DNA of 64,000 nt. Origin: Fibrobacter sp. UWR4. Its GTDB lineage: Bacteria > Fibrobacterota > Fibrobacteria > Fibrobacterales > Fibrobacteraceae. The translations under genes were made by a program, and so were the position numbers. Shown here one piece after another: positions 1 to 7,787 of the stretch. The first letter of the stretch is position 1. Each line of letters starts with the position of its first letter. A model generated the notes under the pieces. The model was not told the origin of the DNA. It ran no database searches and worked only from the letters and a program-made list of their open reading frames with translations. The stretch is taken from assembly GCF_003149045.1 (NCBI RefSeq), contig NZ_QGDU01000006.1, positions 1 to 64,000 on the forward strand, given 5' to 3'.

Positions 1-325
1 TGTAGATGTAAAGATAGCCTACGAATGGGAATCGGAATCGAGAGAATCATCTAGCAAGGCTGCCTAAATGCTTCCACACATGTTGATGATGCCTCTTATT
101 TTCGGTGATTTTTTACGGGTTGGGGACTTTGGACAGTCCAAGAGTGCGGCGTTCGAAAAAAAACATATAGCCGAAATTCAGAAAGCGATGAATTTGCAAC
201 GGAACTTAGGATAGACCGTTAGACTTTTTCTATCTGGCACGCTACGCGTGCAGATAGTACGTCTCAACCATAAAAATAAGCAAGCTTATTTTTTGCGGCA
301 CTCGACTTTTTCTATCTTGTAAATT
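1..325. other. Intergenic region upstream of ygiQ
   Basis: No coding region is supported here. The stretch is AT-rich and contains a near-perfect hairpin at 230-256 (CTATCT/AGATAG outer and GCACGC/GCGTGC inner arms) that lacks a following T-run, so it is not an obvious terminator. A 14-bp direct repeat (GACTTTTTCTATCT) occurs at 222-235 and again at 304-317; the second copy contains the putative -10 of ygiQ. Confidence 0.6.
313..325 (+). promoter_or_regulatory. -10-like TATCTT, leaderless start of ygiQ
   Basis: TATCTT at 313-318 is followed by 7 nt and then the ATG at 326. No Shine-Dalgarno sequence precedes the start. The spacing predicts transcription initiation at or next to the start codon. 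Confidence 0.5.
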
Positions 326-2617
326 ATGTACGATCCGCGCTTTTTACCGATTTGCAAAGAAGACCTAGACGAACTTGGCTGGGACTATGTTGACGTTGTG
401 GTAATCAGCGCGGACTGTTATGTGGACCATCCCAGTTTTGGCCACGCCGTGGTGGCTCGACTTTTCGAGCACGAAGGCCTGCGTGTGGCAATCTTGCCCC
501 AGCCCAACTGGCGCGATGACCTACGAGATTTTAAGAAGCTGGGTAAGCCCCGCATGTTCTTTGCCATCAGTAGTGGCATGGACAGCATGGTGAATCACTA
601 CACCGCGGGCAAACGCCTTCGTCACGACGACGCCTTTACCGCAGGCAACAAGGCAGGTTTTCGTCCGGATTACGCCACCTACACTTACGCAAAGATCGTC
701 AAGATGCTTTACCCCGATGTGCCGCTTCTGATTGGCGGATTGGAAAGCAGCCTTCGTCGCGTCACCCATTACGATTACTGGAGTGACCGTCTGAAGCCCA
801 GCATCTTGGCAGAAACGGAAGCGGATATTTTGGTGTACGGCATGGGCGAAAAGCCCCTGAAGGAAATTGTACGCCTCTTGAAGAAGGGCGTTCCCTTCTC
901 CAGCCTGAAGAATATTCCCCAGACCGCAGTTCTTGTGAACAAGGACAAGGTTCCCGCTCCCGGCAAGCACAAGGAACTGGGAACCTCCTGGGAAGACCTG
1001 CGCCTCCCCAGCCACGAAGAATGTGTGGCAAGCAAGAAGACTCAGATCCAGAGTTACAACAAGGTGGACATCGAATGCAACAAGATGTTCCAGCGTCGAA
1101 TCCTACAAGATGTAGGCGACAAGACTGTTGTGATCAACCCCGCCTATCCGCCTATGGAATACGGCGAGCTGGACGAAAGCTTTGAATATCCTTATGCGAG
1201 AGCTCCTCACCCGCGTTACAAAAAACGCGGCGACGTTCCCGCCTTCGAGATGATCAAGTTCAGCATCAACACCCACCGCGGATGTTTCGGCGGGTGCAGT
1301 TTCTGCGCAATCAACGCCCAGCAGGGAAAGTTCATCGCCAGCCGCAGTCGCGAAAGCATTTTGCGTGAAGTGGAGAAGGTGGTGAACATGGAAGGTTTCG
1401 CTGGCACCATTACGGACCTGGGAGGCCCCAGCGCCAACATGTACAAGATGCGTGGCAAGGACCGTAATCGCTGCGCCAAGTGCGCCCGCCCCAGCTGCTG
1501 CTTCCCCAAGATTTGCGACAACATGAATACAAGTCATCGCGAATTGATCGACTTGTATCGCGAAGTCCGCAACCATCCGAAGGTGAAGCATCTGTTCATT
1601 GGCAGTGGCGTCCGTTATGACTTGCTGCTACAGGAAAACTGCGACGAAAACATTCGCAAGGAACACGAAGAGTACGCCCGGGACCTCATTGAGTTCCACG
1701 TCAGCGGCCGCTTAAAGGTTGCCCCCGAACATACGGTGGAATCTGTCCTGAATTTGATTCGCAAGCCCAGCTTTACTCTGTTCCACAAGTTCAAGGAATT
1801 CTTTGACGCCGAATGCGCTCGCATTGGCAAGAAGCAACAGATCATCCCCTACTTCATCAGTAGCCATCCGGGATGTACCGAGGCCGACATGGCTGAACTT
1901 GCCCTGGAAACCAAGCAGTTGGGATTCCAGCTGGAGCAGGTTCAGGACTTTACGCCCACCCCCATGACGATTGCCACGGAAATGTTCTACGCCGAAATGA
2001 AACCGGATGGAACACCGCTTTACGTGGCAAAGACTCCGGAACAAAAGAAGAGCCAAAAACAGTTCTTCTTCTGGTACATTCCCGAGAACCGTCCCCAGAT
2101 CCGTGCCACATTGGAACGCCTGAAGTTGGGCAAGATCGGCCGCCTGCTGCTCTCCCGCAGCGCCATTGCCGAGGGCAAGAACTTCAGCCCCAGCAAGGAA
2201 CGTGAAGAGAATCCGGAATTCCGTGAACGCGATTTGCAGAAGCGTGCCGAGCGCAGCGCCATCTCCATTGTCCCGCAGAAGTCAGGCGAAAAAGGCCGCT
2301 GGGAAAACTCCGCACGTCGGGAACGCCGTCAGGCCGAATTCGGCGACAAGACCTGGACCCCACGCCATGAACAGCGTCATGAAAGCCGACCCCGAAACGA
2401 GTTCGGGGTGACATCGGGAGGAGATCGTCGCGATGACAACCGCAAATCATTTCACCGTGAGGGCGATTCTCGCAACAGCCGATTCCGAAACGAGTTCGGA
2501 ATGACCGGCAGGGATGACCGCCGCAGTTCCAATTCGCAGGTCAACCGCGGATCCTCCCAGGGCAAGAGAAACGATTCTCCGGTGCAGTTCACCTCCAGGC
2601 GCCGCCCCGGAAGATAA
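326..2617 (+). CDS. ygiQ: YgiQ family radical SAM protein
   Basis: A 763-aa member of the YgiQ (UPF0313) radical SAM family, whose physiological reaction is not established. The radical SAM cluster motif CFGGCSFC (C320, C324, C327, a Cx3Cx2C pattern) follows an N-terminal cobalamin-binding-like region, and a second cysteine-rich stretch (RCAKCARPSCCFPKIC, about residues 383-398) is typical of the family. A C-terminal DUF3362-like part follows. The last ~110 residues are a low-complexity Arg/Asp/Ser/Asn-rich tail carrying two short palindromic DNA repeats read in frame (RNEFGVTSG and RNEFGMTGR). The start is the ATG at 326, placed 7 nt after a -10-like element. It is transcribed alone and ends at a bidirectional terminator shared with prmA. 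Confidence 0.93.
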   Translation: MYDPRFLPICKEDLDELGWDYVDVVVISADCYVDHPSFGHAVVARLFEHEGLRVAILPQPNWRDDLRDFKKLGKPRMFFAISSGMDSMVNHYTAGKRLRHDDAFTAGNKAGFRPDYATYTYAKIVKMLYPDVPLLIGGLESSLRRVTHYDYWSDRLKPSILAETEADILVYGMGEKPLKEIVRLLKKGVPFSSLKNIPQTAVLVNKDKVPAPGKHKELGTSWEDLRLPSHEECVASKKTQIQSYNKVDIECNKMFQRRILQDVGDKTVVINPAYPPMEYGELDESFEYPYARAPHPRYKKRGDVPAFEMIKFSINTHRGCFGGCSFCAINAQQGKFIASRSRESILREVEKVVNMEGFAGTITDLGGPSANMYKMRGKDRNRCAKCARPSCCFPKICDNMNTSHRELIDLYREVRNHPKVKHLFIGSGVRYDLLLQENCDENIRKEHEEYARDLIEFHVSGRLKVAPEHTVESVLNLIRKPSFTLFHKFKEFFDAECARIGKKQQIIPYFISSHPGCTEADMAELALETKQLGFQLEQVQDFTPTPMTIATEMFYAEMKPDGTPLYVAKTPEQKKSQKQFFFWYIPENRPQIRATLERLKLGKIGRLLLSRSAIAEGKNFSPSKEREENPEFRERDLQKRAERSAISIVPQKSGEKGRWENSARRERRQAEFGDKTWTPRHEQRHESRPRNEFGVTSGGDRRDDNRKSFHREGDSRNSRFRNEFGMTGRDDRRSSNSQVNRGSSQGKRNDSPVQFTSRRRPGR
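2391..2412 (+). repeat. Short palindromic repeat inside ygiQ (copy 1)
   Basis: Inverted arms CCCGAA/TTCGGG around a short loop, followed by GTGAC. It reads in frame as RNEFGVT within the low-complexity tail of YgiQ and matches copy 2 at 2481-2505 in core and flank. Confidence 0.7.
2481..2505 (+). repeat. Short palindromic repeat inside ygiQ (copy 2)
   Basis: GATTCCGAA and TTCGGAATGAC arms surround ACGAG. It is read in frame as RNEFGMT. It shares the GATTC...GAATGAC frame with the repeats at 10079-10104 and 17301-17326, suggesting one repeat family with different centres. Confidence 0.7.
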
Positions 2618-2630
2618 ACATTTAGAATAG

Positions 2631-2665
2631 AAAAAGGCCTGCGTTATTTTCGCAGGTCTTTTTTC
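2631..2665. terminator. Bidirectional terminator between ygiQ and prmA
   Basis: A CCTGCG/CGCAGG stem with an AT-rich loop has an A-run on the left and a T-run on the right. It lies between the convergent ends of ygiQ and prmA and can serve both. Confidence 0.85.
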
Positions 2666-2697
2666 ATTTGTTTGATTCTTTCAGCGCACCGCTGCGG

Positions 2698-3543
2698 TTA
2701 CCCGTTCTTTGCAAGCACGCTCCACCACTCTCCACTGATGCGTTCCAGCACCACAGAGAAGCCTGCCTCTTCAAACCACTTGAGGATGTAGGCTTTTTCC
2801 GTAAGGAGCTGGCCGGAAATAATCAGGTTGCCGCCTTCAGCCAACAGGTCCTCGATATCATCACGCATGGGCCACAGTTCGCTGCGAATCATATTGCAGA
2901 GAATGACATCAAACTTGGTCCCATCCTTAAAGGAATCCAGGAAACCCAGGACGCAATTACTTGCGTCGAATCCATTTCGTTCAAAATTTTCGGCAATGCA
3001 GGGAATGGTCAGAGGGTCAATTTCGGTACCCACGGCAAGGCGAGCGCCCATGCGGCGGGCGAACATGGCCAGGATACCGGTACCCGTTCCGATGTCAAGA
3101 ACAGTCTTGCCTTCGAAATCTACGGATTCCATCAAATGGGCGCAGCTGCTGGTAGTGTCATGTTCACCAGTACCGAAAGCAGTCTTCGCTTCCAGTTCCA
3201 GCACGACAGTCTTGGAATCTTCCGGTGTAAATTCCACCCAAGGGGGGCGCACCACAAGGCGGGGGCTTACGGAAACGGGCTGAGCGCGATCACGCCACCA
3301 CTTGTCCCAATCCTTGGCGGCTTCCTCTTCCACGGTAAAATGATACTGGGGGAACTGAGCCACGATGCGGTCACGTTCTTCCTTATCTCCTGTGTAGAAA
3401 CAAAAATCCGTGCGGTTATCTTCTACCGGGTCCAATTCTTCGAGGGTTGCAACACCTGCTTCAAAGAGCAAATAACTTGCAATTTCAAATTCTTCAATGG
3501 GGCAATAGCCCTGAGCCTTATACCAAGTATCAATTTTCTGCAT
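2698..3543 (-). CDS. prmA: Ribosomal protein L11 methyltransferase PrmA
   Basis: SAM-dependent methyltransferase predicted to methylate ribosomal protein L11 in the cytoplasm. The C-terminal Rossmann domain shows motif I (DIGTGTGILAMFARRMGA), a following acidic GTEID and the catalytic-loop NMI; the family-typical AFGTGEHDTT precedes it. At 281 aa it is close to the usual ~290. Two starts are possible, GTG at 3549 and ATG at 3543; ATG is chosen because a TAAATT hexamer (3550-3555) sits 6 nt upstream, matching the leaderless pattern seen elsewhere in the window. It diverges from the AAA+ gene and ends at the terminator shared with ygiQ. A long plus-strand reading frame through this gene is only the upstream extension of the AAA+ frame. 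Confidence 0.92.
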   Translation of the reverse strand: MQKIDTWYKAQGYCPIEEFEIASYLLFEAGVATLEELDPVEDNRTDFCFYTGDKEERDRIVAQFPQYHFTVEEEAAKDWDKWWRDRAQPVSVSPRLVVRPPWVEFTPEDSKTVVLELEAKTAFGTGEHDTTSSCAHLMESVDFEGKTVLDIGTGTGILAMFARRMGARLAVGTEIDPLTIPCIAENFERNGFDASNCVLGFLDSFKDGTKFDVILCNMIRSELWPMRDDIEDLLAEGGNLIISGQLLTEKAYILKWFEEAGFSVVLERISGEWWSVLAKNG

Positions 3544-3555
3544 ATCCACAATTTA
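3544..3555 (-). promoter_or_regulatory. -10-like TAAATT, leaderless start of prmA
   Basis: TAAATT (minus strand, 3555-3550) with a 6-nt gap to the ATG at 3543. No Shine-Dalgarno sequence is visible. Confidence 0.45.
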
Positions 3556-3598
3556 GTAACTCTAAAGGCACCCCCTCAAATTTCTTTTCCTTTTTCCT

Positions 3599-3636
3599 TT
3601 GACATTTTCATTTTTCAAAGCGATAAAATAAGTGCT
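3599..3636 (+). promoter_or_regulatory. Promoter of the AAA+ ATPase gene
   Basis: TTGACA at 3599-3604 and TAAAAT at 3624-3629 are separated by 19 bp; the ATG at 3637 follows 7 nt later. This is the only one of the leaderless-type starts with a clear consensus -35. Confidence 0.5.
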
Positions 3637-6093
3637 ATGAATACTTATTTCGAAAACATCACCAAGAAGTTGGATCTCTACGCTCAAGTTAAGCCTCAGC
3701 AGAGCGGTATGGTCTTTTCGTCTCTCAAGATTCTGGAATACTGGGCTCGTATTCTCATCAAGAATCCGGAATGCGTCAACCGCGACGTTGCGGTCCGCCT
3801 CATGGACGAAGAACATACCATGGCTTTCGTCAACGAAGTGGTTAAGAAATTCCGCTATTACGCACGTCCCAAGAAAAAGTGTGCAAAGAAGCCTAAGGCT
3901 GCAATTGCAAACGAAACCGAAGAAATGGTACCGCCGCTGAACGAAGAAGAAATCAATGCGCTGCCCGAAAACATCATGGATGTCCCTATGGACGAAGACG
4001 ACGAACCGGAAATGCGTTCCGACGTCTGCAGCCCCCGATTCCTCCGTGCAGTCAATCGTTACATCGAAGAATCTAAGCCCAGTTGCCGACAGTCTGCAGC
4101 CAACAACCTGATCAAGGCCATCAACACCACGGACTCCGACGATATGGCACCCCACCTCTACCAGGAATTGCAGCGTATCGCCAGCGACCACTTTATAGCC
4201 TATATTAATAAGGCGCTCTCTACCGGCCTCCCCGATGACGAGCCCTCCTTCAAGCGCGTACTTCGCGTGAAGGAAACCTACCGCCTTAAGGATGACGAGC
4301 TGGAACTGCTTCTTTATCTGTGGCTCCGCGAAAGCCCGGACCTGGAAGTAGAAGAATCCCAGCGCAGCTTTATCCGCCATCATCGCTTCCGCGATAACGA
4401 CACCAATTTAAACAGTCTTGCAAACATTTCCCGCGCCACCGGTTTTAGCCTGGATGAACTTGGCACCTTGATGGGCAAGGACAGTTCCCTCAAGCGTTTG
4501 AACCTGGTGGACGACCAGCTGGATATTCCTCAGGAAGTGGCTCGCTTCCTCAGCGGTTTCAGCGACGGCACTCAGATGAAGGCATTCAAGCAGGCTCCCG
4601 CCCCGACTGTAGATTTTGAGCAGCTTCAGGGCAAGAACGCCGACGCAAGACTTATGCTGACCATGCTCAAGAACCATAAGCGCGACATTCCCTTGAACAT
4701 TTTGCTGTACGGCGTTCCGGGTACTGGAAAGACCGAGTTGGCCAAGGCCGTCGCCAAGGAGCTGAAGGTTCCCCTGTGGGAAATCAGCATCGACATGGAT
4801 GAAGATCCCGGTTCCAGCGGCCGTTTTGCCATGCCACGCCGTTACGAAAACCGCAACGTCTCCGTATTACAGTACCGCCTCCGAGCAATCACCCTCGCCG
4901 ACTGGCACTGTGAAAATCATCCCGGCATTATCCTGGTGGACGAAGCGGACCTGGTCCTGAACGGAGCAGAAAAGGGAATCCTCAACAAGTTCTTCGAATC
5001 CCTGAAGACTCCGGTCATCTGGATTTCCAACAGCATGCAGTATGTGGAAGACAGCACCCGACGTCGTTTCGATTTTTCCATGGCATTCAAGCCCTTGGCA
5101 AAGGACGAACGTCTCAGCGTCCTCAATTCCGTCCTTAAGACTCAGGATGCCGCAGACTTCCTGACAGAAGAAGAAAAGCTGAAACTTGTGGTAGAATATC
5201 CTGCCATGGCAGGAGGTCTCACTCTCGCCCTGCAGCACGCCAAACAGTTGCAGGTATGTGGCGCCACCGCCCCTCAGGAAAACTACAAGACCATGGCTCG
5301 CCTCCTGAAGGCGCACACACGCCTTATGGGCATCAAGAACGGAAGCCTGAAGGAAGTGGAAAGTCACGCCCCCAGCTACTCTCTGGAAGGGCTCAACATC
5401 GAAGGTTCTACCAGCGAAATTATGGAAGTAGTCCGCAATTACGATCAGGTCTGGAGCACCCTGGAAGAAGACGACGCTCCCAACTCCCTGAACATCCTTC
5501 TGTACGGTCCCCCGGGCACCGGCAAGACCGAATTCGTCCGCCATCTGGCTCGCAGCCTGGGCCGTAACTTGATTATCAAGCGCGCAAGCGACTTGCTGGG
5601 AATGTTCGTCGGCCAGACGGAAGCCCAGATTGCCGCCGCCTTCGAGGAAGCCAATCGCACCAAGTCCATCCTGTTCTTTGACGAAGCAGACAGCTTCCTG
5701 AACAATCGTGCCGGGGCTTTCCAGAACCACGAAGTTTCCAAGGTCAACGAACTGTTGACCCAGATGGAAAACTTCAAGGGCATTTTCATCGCGGCAACCA
5801 ACTTCGAGAAGAACCTGGATCCGGCAAGCTCCAGACGTTTCGCCCTCAAGCTCGGCTTTGACTACCTGAAGCCGGAAGGTGTACGCCACATCTGGAACGT
5901 ATTCTTCCCGGATACCTTCTGCCCCGACTCTGTGGCAAACCTGCCCATGCTCACCCCCGGTGATTTCAATGCCGTCAACGGCCGCCTGCGTTACTTCCCC
6001 GCAAGCAGCAAGACTCCTGAACGCATCGAAGCGGAACTCCGCAAGGAATTGCGTAACAAGGACAGTCACGCCGGCCGCACCATGGGATTCTAA
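3637..6093 (+). CDS. Tandem AAA+ ATPase of unknown role
   Basis: An 818-aa protein with two AAA+ modules in one chain. The first has Walker A GVPGTGKTE near residue 360 and Walker B IILVDEAD; the second has GPPGTGKTE near residue 624, Walker B ILFFDEAD and an SRRF arginine-finger-like end (DPASSRRFALKL). The ~340-residue N-terminal region is helical and charged and has no recognised domain. The arrangement recalls the VCP/FtsH-type AAA clade, but no protease or membrane segment is present, so unfolding or remodelling of an unknown substrate is only inferred. The reading frame is open upstream to 2668, but that part overlaps prmA; the ATG at 3637 has a good promoter just before it. It ends at a strong terminator. 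Confidence 0.85.
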   Translation: MNTYFENITKKLDLYAQVKPQQSGMVFSSLKILEYWARILIKNPECVNRDVAVRLMDEEHTMAFVNEVVKKFRYYARPKKKCAKKPKAAIANETEEMVPPLNEEEINALPENIMDVPMDEDDEPEMRSDVCSPRFLRAVNRYIEESKPSCRQSAANNLIKAINTTDSDDMAPHLYQELQRIASDHFIAYINKALSTGLPDDEPSFKRVLRVKETYRLKDDELELLLYLWLRESPDLEVEESQRSFIRHHRFRDNDTNLNSLANISRATGFSLDELGTLMGKDSSLKRLNLVDDQLDIPQEVARFLSGFSDGTQMKAFKQAPAPTVDFEQLQGKNADARLMLTMLKNHKRDIPLNILLYGVPGTGKTELAKAVAKELKVPLWEISIDMDEDPGSSGRFAMPRRYENRNVSVLQYRLRAITLADWHCENHPGIILVDEADLVLNGAEKGILNKFFESLKTPVIWISNSMQYVEDSTRRRFDFSMAFKPLAKDERLSVLNSVLKTQDAADFLTEEEKLKLVVEYPAMAGGLTLALQHAKQLQVCGATAPQENYKTMARLLKAHTRLMGIKNGSLKEVESHAPSYSLEGLNIEGSTSEIMEVVRNYDQVWSTLEEDDAPNSLNILLYGPPGTGKTEFVRHLARSLGRNLIIKRASDLLGMFVGQTEAQIAAAFEEANRTKSILFFDEADSFLNNRAGAFQNHEVSKVNELLTQMENFKGIFIAATNFEKNLDPASSRRFALKLGFDYLKPEGVRHIWNVFFPDTFCPDSVANLPMLTPGDFNAVNGRLRYFPASSKTPERIEAELRKELRNKDSHAGRTMGF

Positions 6094-6128
6094 AAAGCTT
6101 AACCATATAACCTCCTAAAGCAAAAAGG

Positions 6129-6159
6129 CCCCGCAGGAGCAATCCTGCGGGGTTCTTTT
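6129..6159 (+). terminator. Terminator of the AAA+ gene
   Basis: A 10-bp GC-rich stem (CCCCGCAGGA/TCCTGCGGGG, 6129-6152) is followed by TTCTTTT. Confidence 0.9.
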
Positions 6160-6309
6160 CTTTATTACATCAAAAGAATGAAATCTTATCTTATTTTTAG
6201 ATGTAACGTCCCATCAAAATGGAGTTTCAAATTATGGCAAATACTTTCAAATATTGGCTCTTATGGGAACAATCGCTTTAGGAATCTTGATTAAAGGAAA
6301 AAAGCGTAA

Positions 6310-6735
6310 TTAAAGCTGAGTCACCTGTTGCACGATCAGAGCAATCAGGCCTCCCACAGCAACTCCAGCAAGAATTACTAGAGCGACCATGCTCCACTTC
6401 ACATACTTCGCCAGTTTTACCAGCAGGGAACCTTGATCCTTCGCAAATTGCTGGTACATATTGAGAGCCGCAATCAAAGTAACGCCTAAATCGTCTAGCC
6501 AGCCCAATACAGGAATTCCATCGGGAACGGCATCGATAGGCGACACATCATAGGCAAGGGCGGCTAACGTAATCAGTACAGACAAGGCCTTCCATACGGG
6601 AGATACTCCATTCTGCAAATTGCGCGAAGCAGAGTCGCGACAAAACTCATTTTTACGACTATCTCTTTCCCGCTGGTTGCGTTCCATGTCCTTCATGTCA
6701 TGGACTTCGCCTTCGTAAATCTTTTCTTTTTTCAT
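6310..6735 (-). CDS. DUF1232 (YkvA-like) membrane protein
   Basis: A 141-aa protein with the DUF1232 signature DVSPIDAVPD followed by IPVLGWLDDLGV, a family of small membrane-associated proteins of unknown function. The N-terminal ~45 residues are charged (Lys/Glu/Arg-rich), then come hydrophobic segments around the DUF1232 core and a C-terminal membrane helix (VALVILAGVAVGGLIALIV). The ATG at 6735 is preceded by AAGAAGG, a plausible ribosome site, and by a TATATT at 6764-6759. It is transcribed alone behind the PARG gene terminator. Confidence 0.85.
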   Translation of the reverse strand: MKKEKIYEGEVHDMKDMERNQRERDSRKNEFCRDSASRNLQNGVSPVWKALSVLITLAALAYDVSPIDAVPDGIPVLGWLDDLGVTLIAALNMYQQFAKDQGSLLVKLAKYVKWSMVALVILAGVAVGGLIALIVQQVTQL

Positions 6736-6758
6736 ACGAGCCTTCTTCTTTCATCATC

Positions 6759-6764
6759 AATATA
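6759..6764 (-). promoter_or_regulatory. -10-like TATATT of the DUF1232 gene
   Basis: TATATT (minus strand) begins only 3 nt after the T-tract of the upstream gene's terminator. Here a ~23-nt leader with AAGAAGG is predicted. Confidence 0.45.
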
Positions 6765-6767
6765 CAC

Positions 6768-6799
6768 AAAAAACCGTCGGAGGATTACTCCCCCGACGG
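6768..6799 (-). terminator. Terminator of the PARG gene
   Basis: CCGTCGG/CCGACGG stem (6793-6799 with 6774-6780) followed on the minus strand by six T. It lies 40 bp after the PARG stop. Confidence 0.85.
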
Positions 6800-6838
6800 C
6801 CCACGCAGTCACAACACAACACACCTGCGGTTTTCAAA

Positions 6839-7675
6839 TCACGTCATGGCGTCCTTAAAGGCGTCATAATTATCCGTGCCATGATAGGGACTGCAATACA
6901 CAGCGAACTCGATTGCCGTAAAATACTTTCCGTACTTTTGCATCAATTGACGGTAGGCTTCAGCAACAATCTTCGGATCATTCCGGAAAGCACCACATCC
7001 AAAAGCTCCCAGAACAAGAACATCCACATGGTTTGCGATGGCTACCTGGAGAATTTTCTCTCCACGCTTTAAATGGACTTTCAGCAGTTCTTCCGCATTC
7101 AGGGCGTCGGCATCAAACCACAAATTGGGTGCGGCACAGGTAATCACATCCACAGCGAACCAGTCCCTGCTGGGTACGCGTTTCGGTTCCTGCTCATCGC
7201 TTTTTACCACTGCCACATGGGGCACATAGATACAGGCGTCCGTATAGATATGGTCATGGCGTCTACGATGAAAACGATAATAGTTCTGGAAAAAATCGTC
7301 CCTTTTCAGGACTGGATAGAGGGTGGAACAACGACACAGGCATTCTTCCTGAGCGGCAGCCCCATCCGTCACACCTCCACCAGGATTGGTAGCGGAAGCA
7401 AAATTCTGCACCCCAATACGCTTTCCAGGATATTTTCCATGCAACTTCCTGGCGGCTTCAAAAGTACGGTGACTGGTAACAGTCACTTCGGGCACCGCGC
7501 CTTCCTGGATTAAATCCGGGACCTTGTTACAGGCTTCATTAAAGCCAGGAACGTCTTCGCCTTCTGGGTAGAGTTTCGCTCCTTTGGAGGACACCTCGAC
7601 AACCTTCTTTAGGGTGGTGTTCTCCACAATCATAGACAGGGTGTCTTCAAATATTTCAACTAGATTATCTCTCAT
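6839..7675 (-). CDS. Bacterial-type poly(ADP-ribose) glycohydrolase (TIGR02452)
   Basis: A 278-aa macrodomain-fold protein of the TIGR02452/microbial PARG family, predicted to hydrolyse poly(ADP-ribose) or related ADP-ribose conjugates in the cytoplasm. The family signature GGGVTDGAAAQEE includes the catalytic tandem glutamates, and the C-terminal half carries VLVLGAFGCGAFRNDP, characteristic of these macrodomains. The N-terminus (MRDNLVEIFEDTLSM) agrees with the family's usual beginning, which supports the ATG at 7675. No ADP-ribosyltransferase or NAD-linked partner is encoded nearby, so the biological substrate is open. Transcribed alone, ending at a strong terminator. Confidence 0.9.
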   Translation of the reverse strand: MRDNLVEIFEDTLSMIVENTTLKKVVEVSSKGAKLYPEGEDVPGFNEACNKVPDLIQEGAVPEVTVTSHRTFEAARKLHGKYPGKRIGVQNFASATNPGGGVTDGAAAQEECLCRCSTLYPVLKRDDFFQNYYRFHRRRHDHIYTDACIYVPHVAVVKSDEQEPKRVPSRDWFAVDVITCAAPNLWFDADALNAEELLKVHLKRGEKILQVAIANHVDVLVLGAFGCGAFRNDPKIVAEAYRQLMQKYGKYFTAIEFAVYCSPYHGTDNYDAFKDAMT

Positions 7676-7758
7676 CGTTTTTGACCTTTTTCTTCCTTAT
7701 ATTTATCGGAGATTACCCGGAAAATGTCAAATAAAAAGTTCTAAAAAACGATTTTTTG

Positions 7759-7764
7759 TATATT
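7759..7764 (+). promoter_or_regulatory. -10-like TATATT of the DUF58 gene
   Basis: TATATT at 7759-7764 after a T-tract (ATTTTTTG). The ATG at 7788 is 23 nt further on, giving a short leader with weak AAGAGA. Confidence 0.4.
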
Positions 7765-7787
7765 AAGCCACGAAAAGAGAATCAAAA

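Noticed and set aside
230-256. Hairpin upstream of ygiQ as a terminator or riboswitch
   Set aside because: There is no T-run and no recognised aptamer; it lies upstream of the predicted transcript start.
2668-3636. N-terminal ~320-residue extension of the AAA+ reading frame
   Set aside because: It is antisense to prmA, which has full family motifs, and a good promoter precedes the ATG at 3637.
6179-6312. Possible remnant of a small membrane protein ending in ILALMGTIALGILIKGKKRN
   Set aside because: The frame lacks a start codon before it (a stop is upstream) and overlaps the DUF1232 stop; a gene fragment is possible but not supported enough to call.
6608-6665. Possible degenerate copy of the 26-bp repeat in the DUF1232 N-terminus
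   Set aside because: Some GCTTCGCGC-like pieces are present but the GATTC...GAATGAC frame is not.
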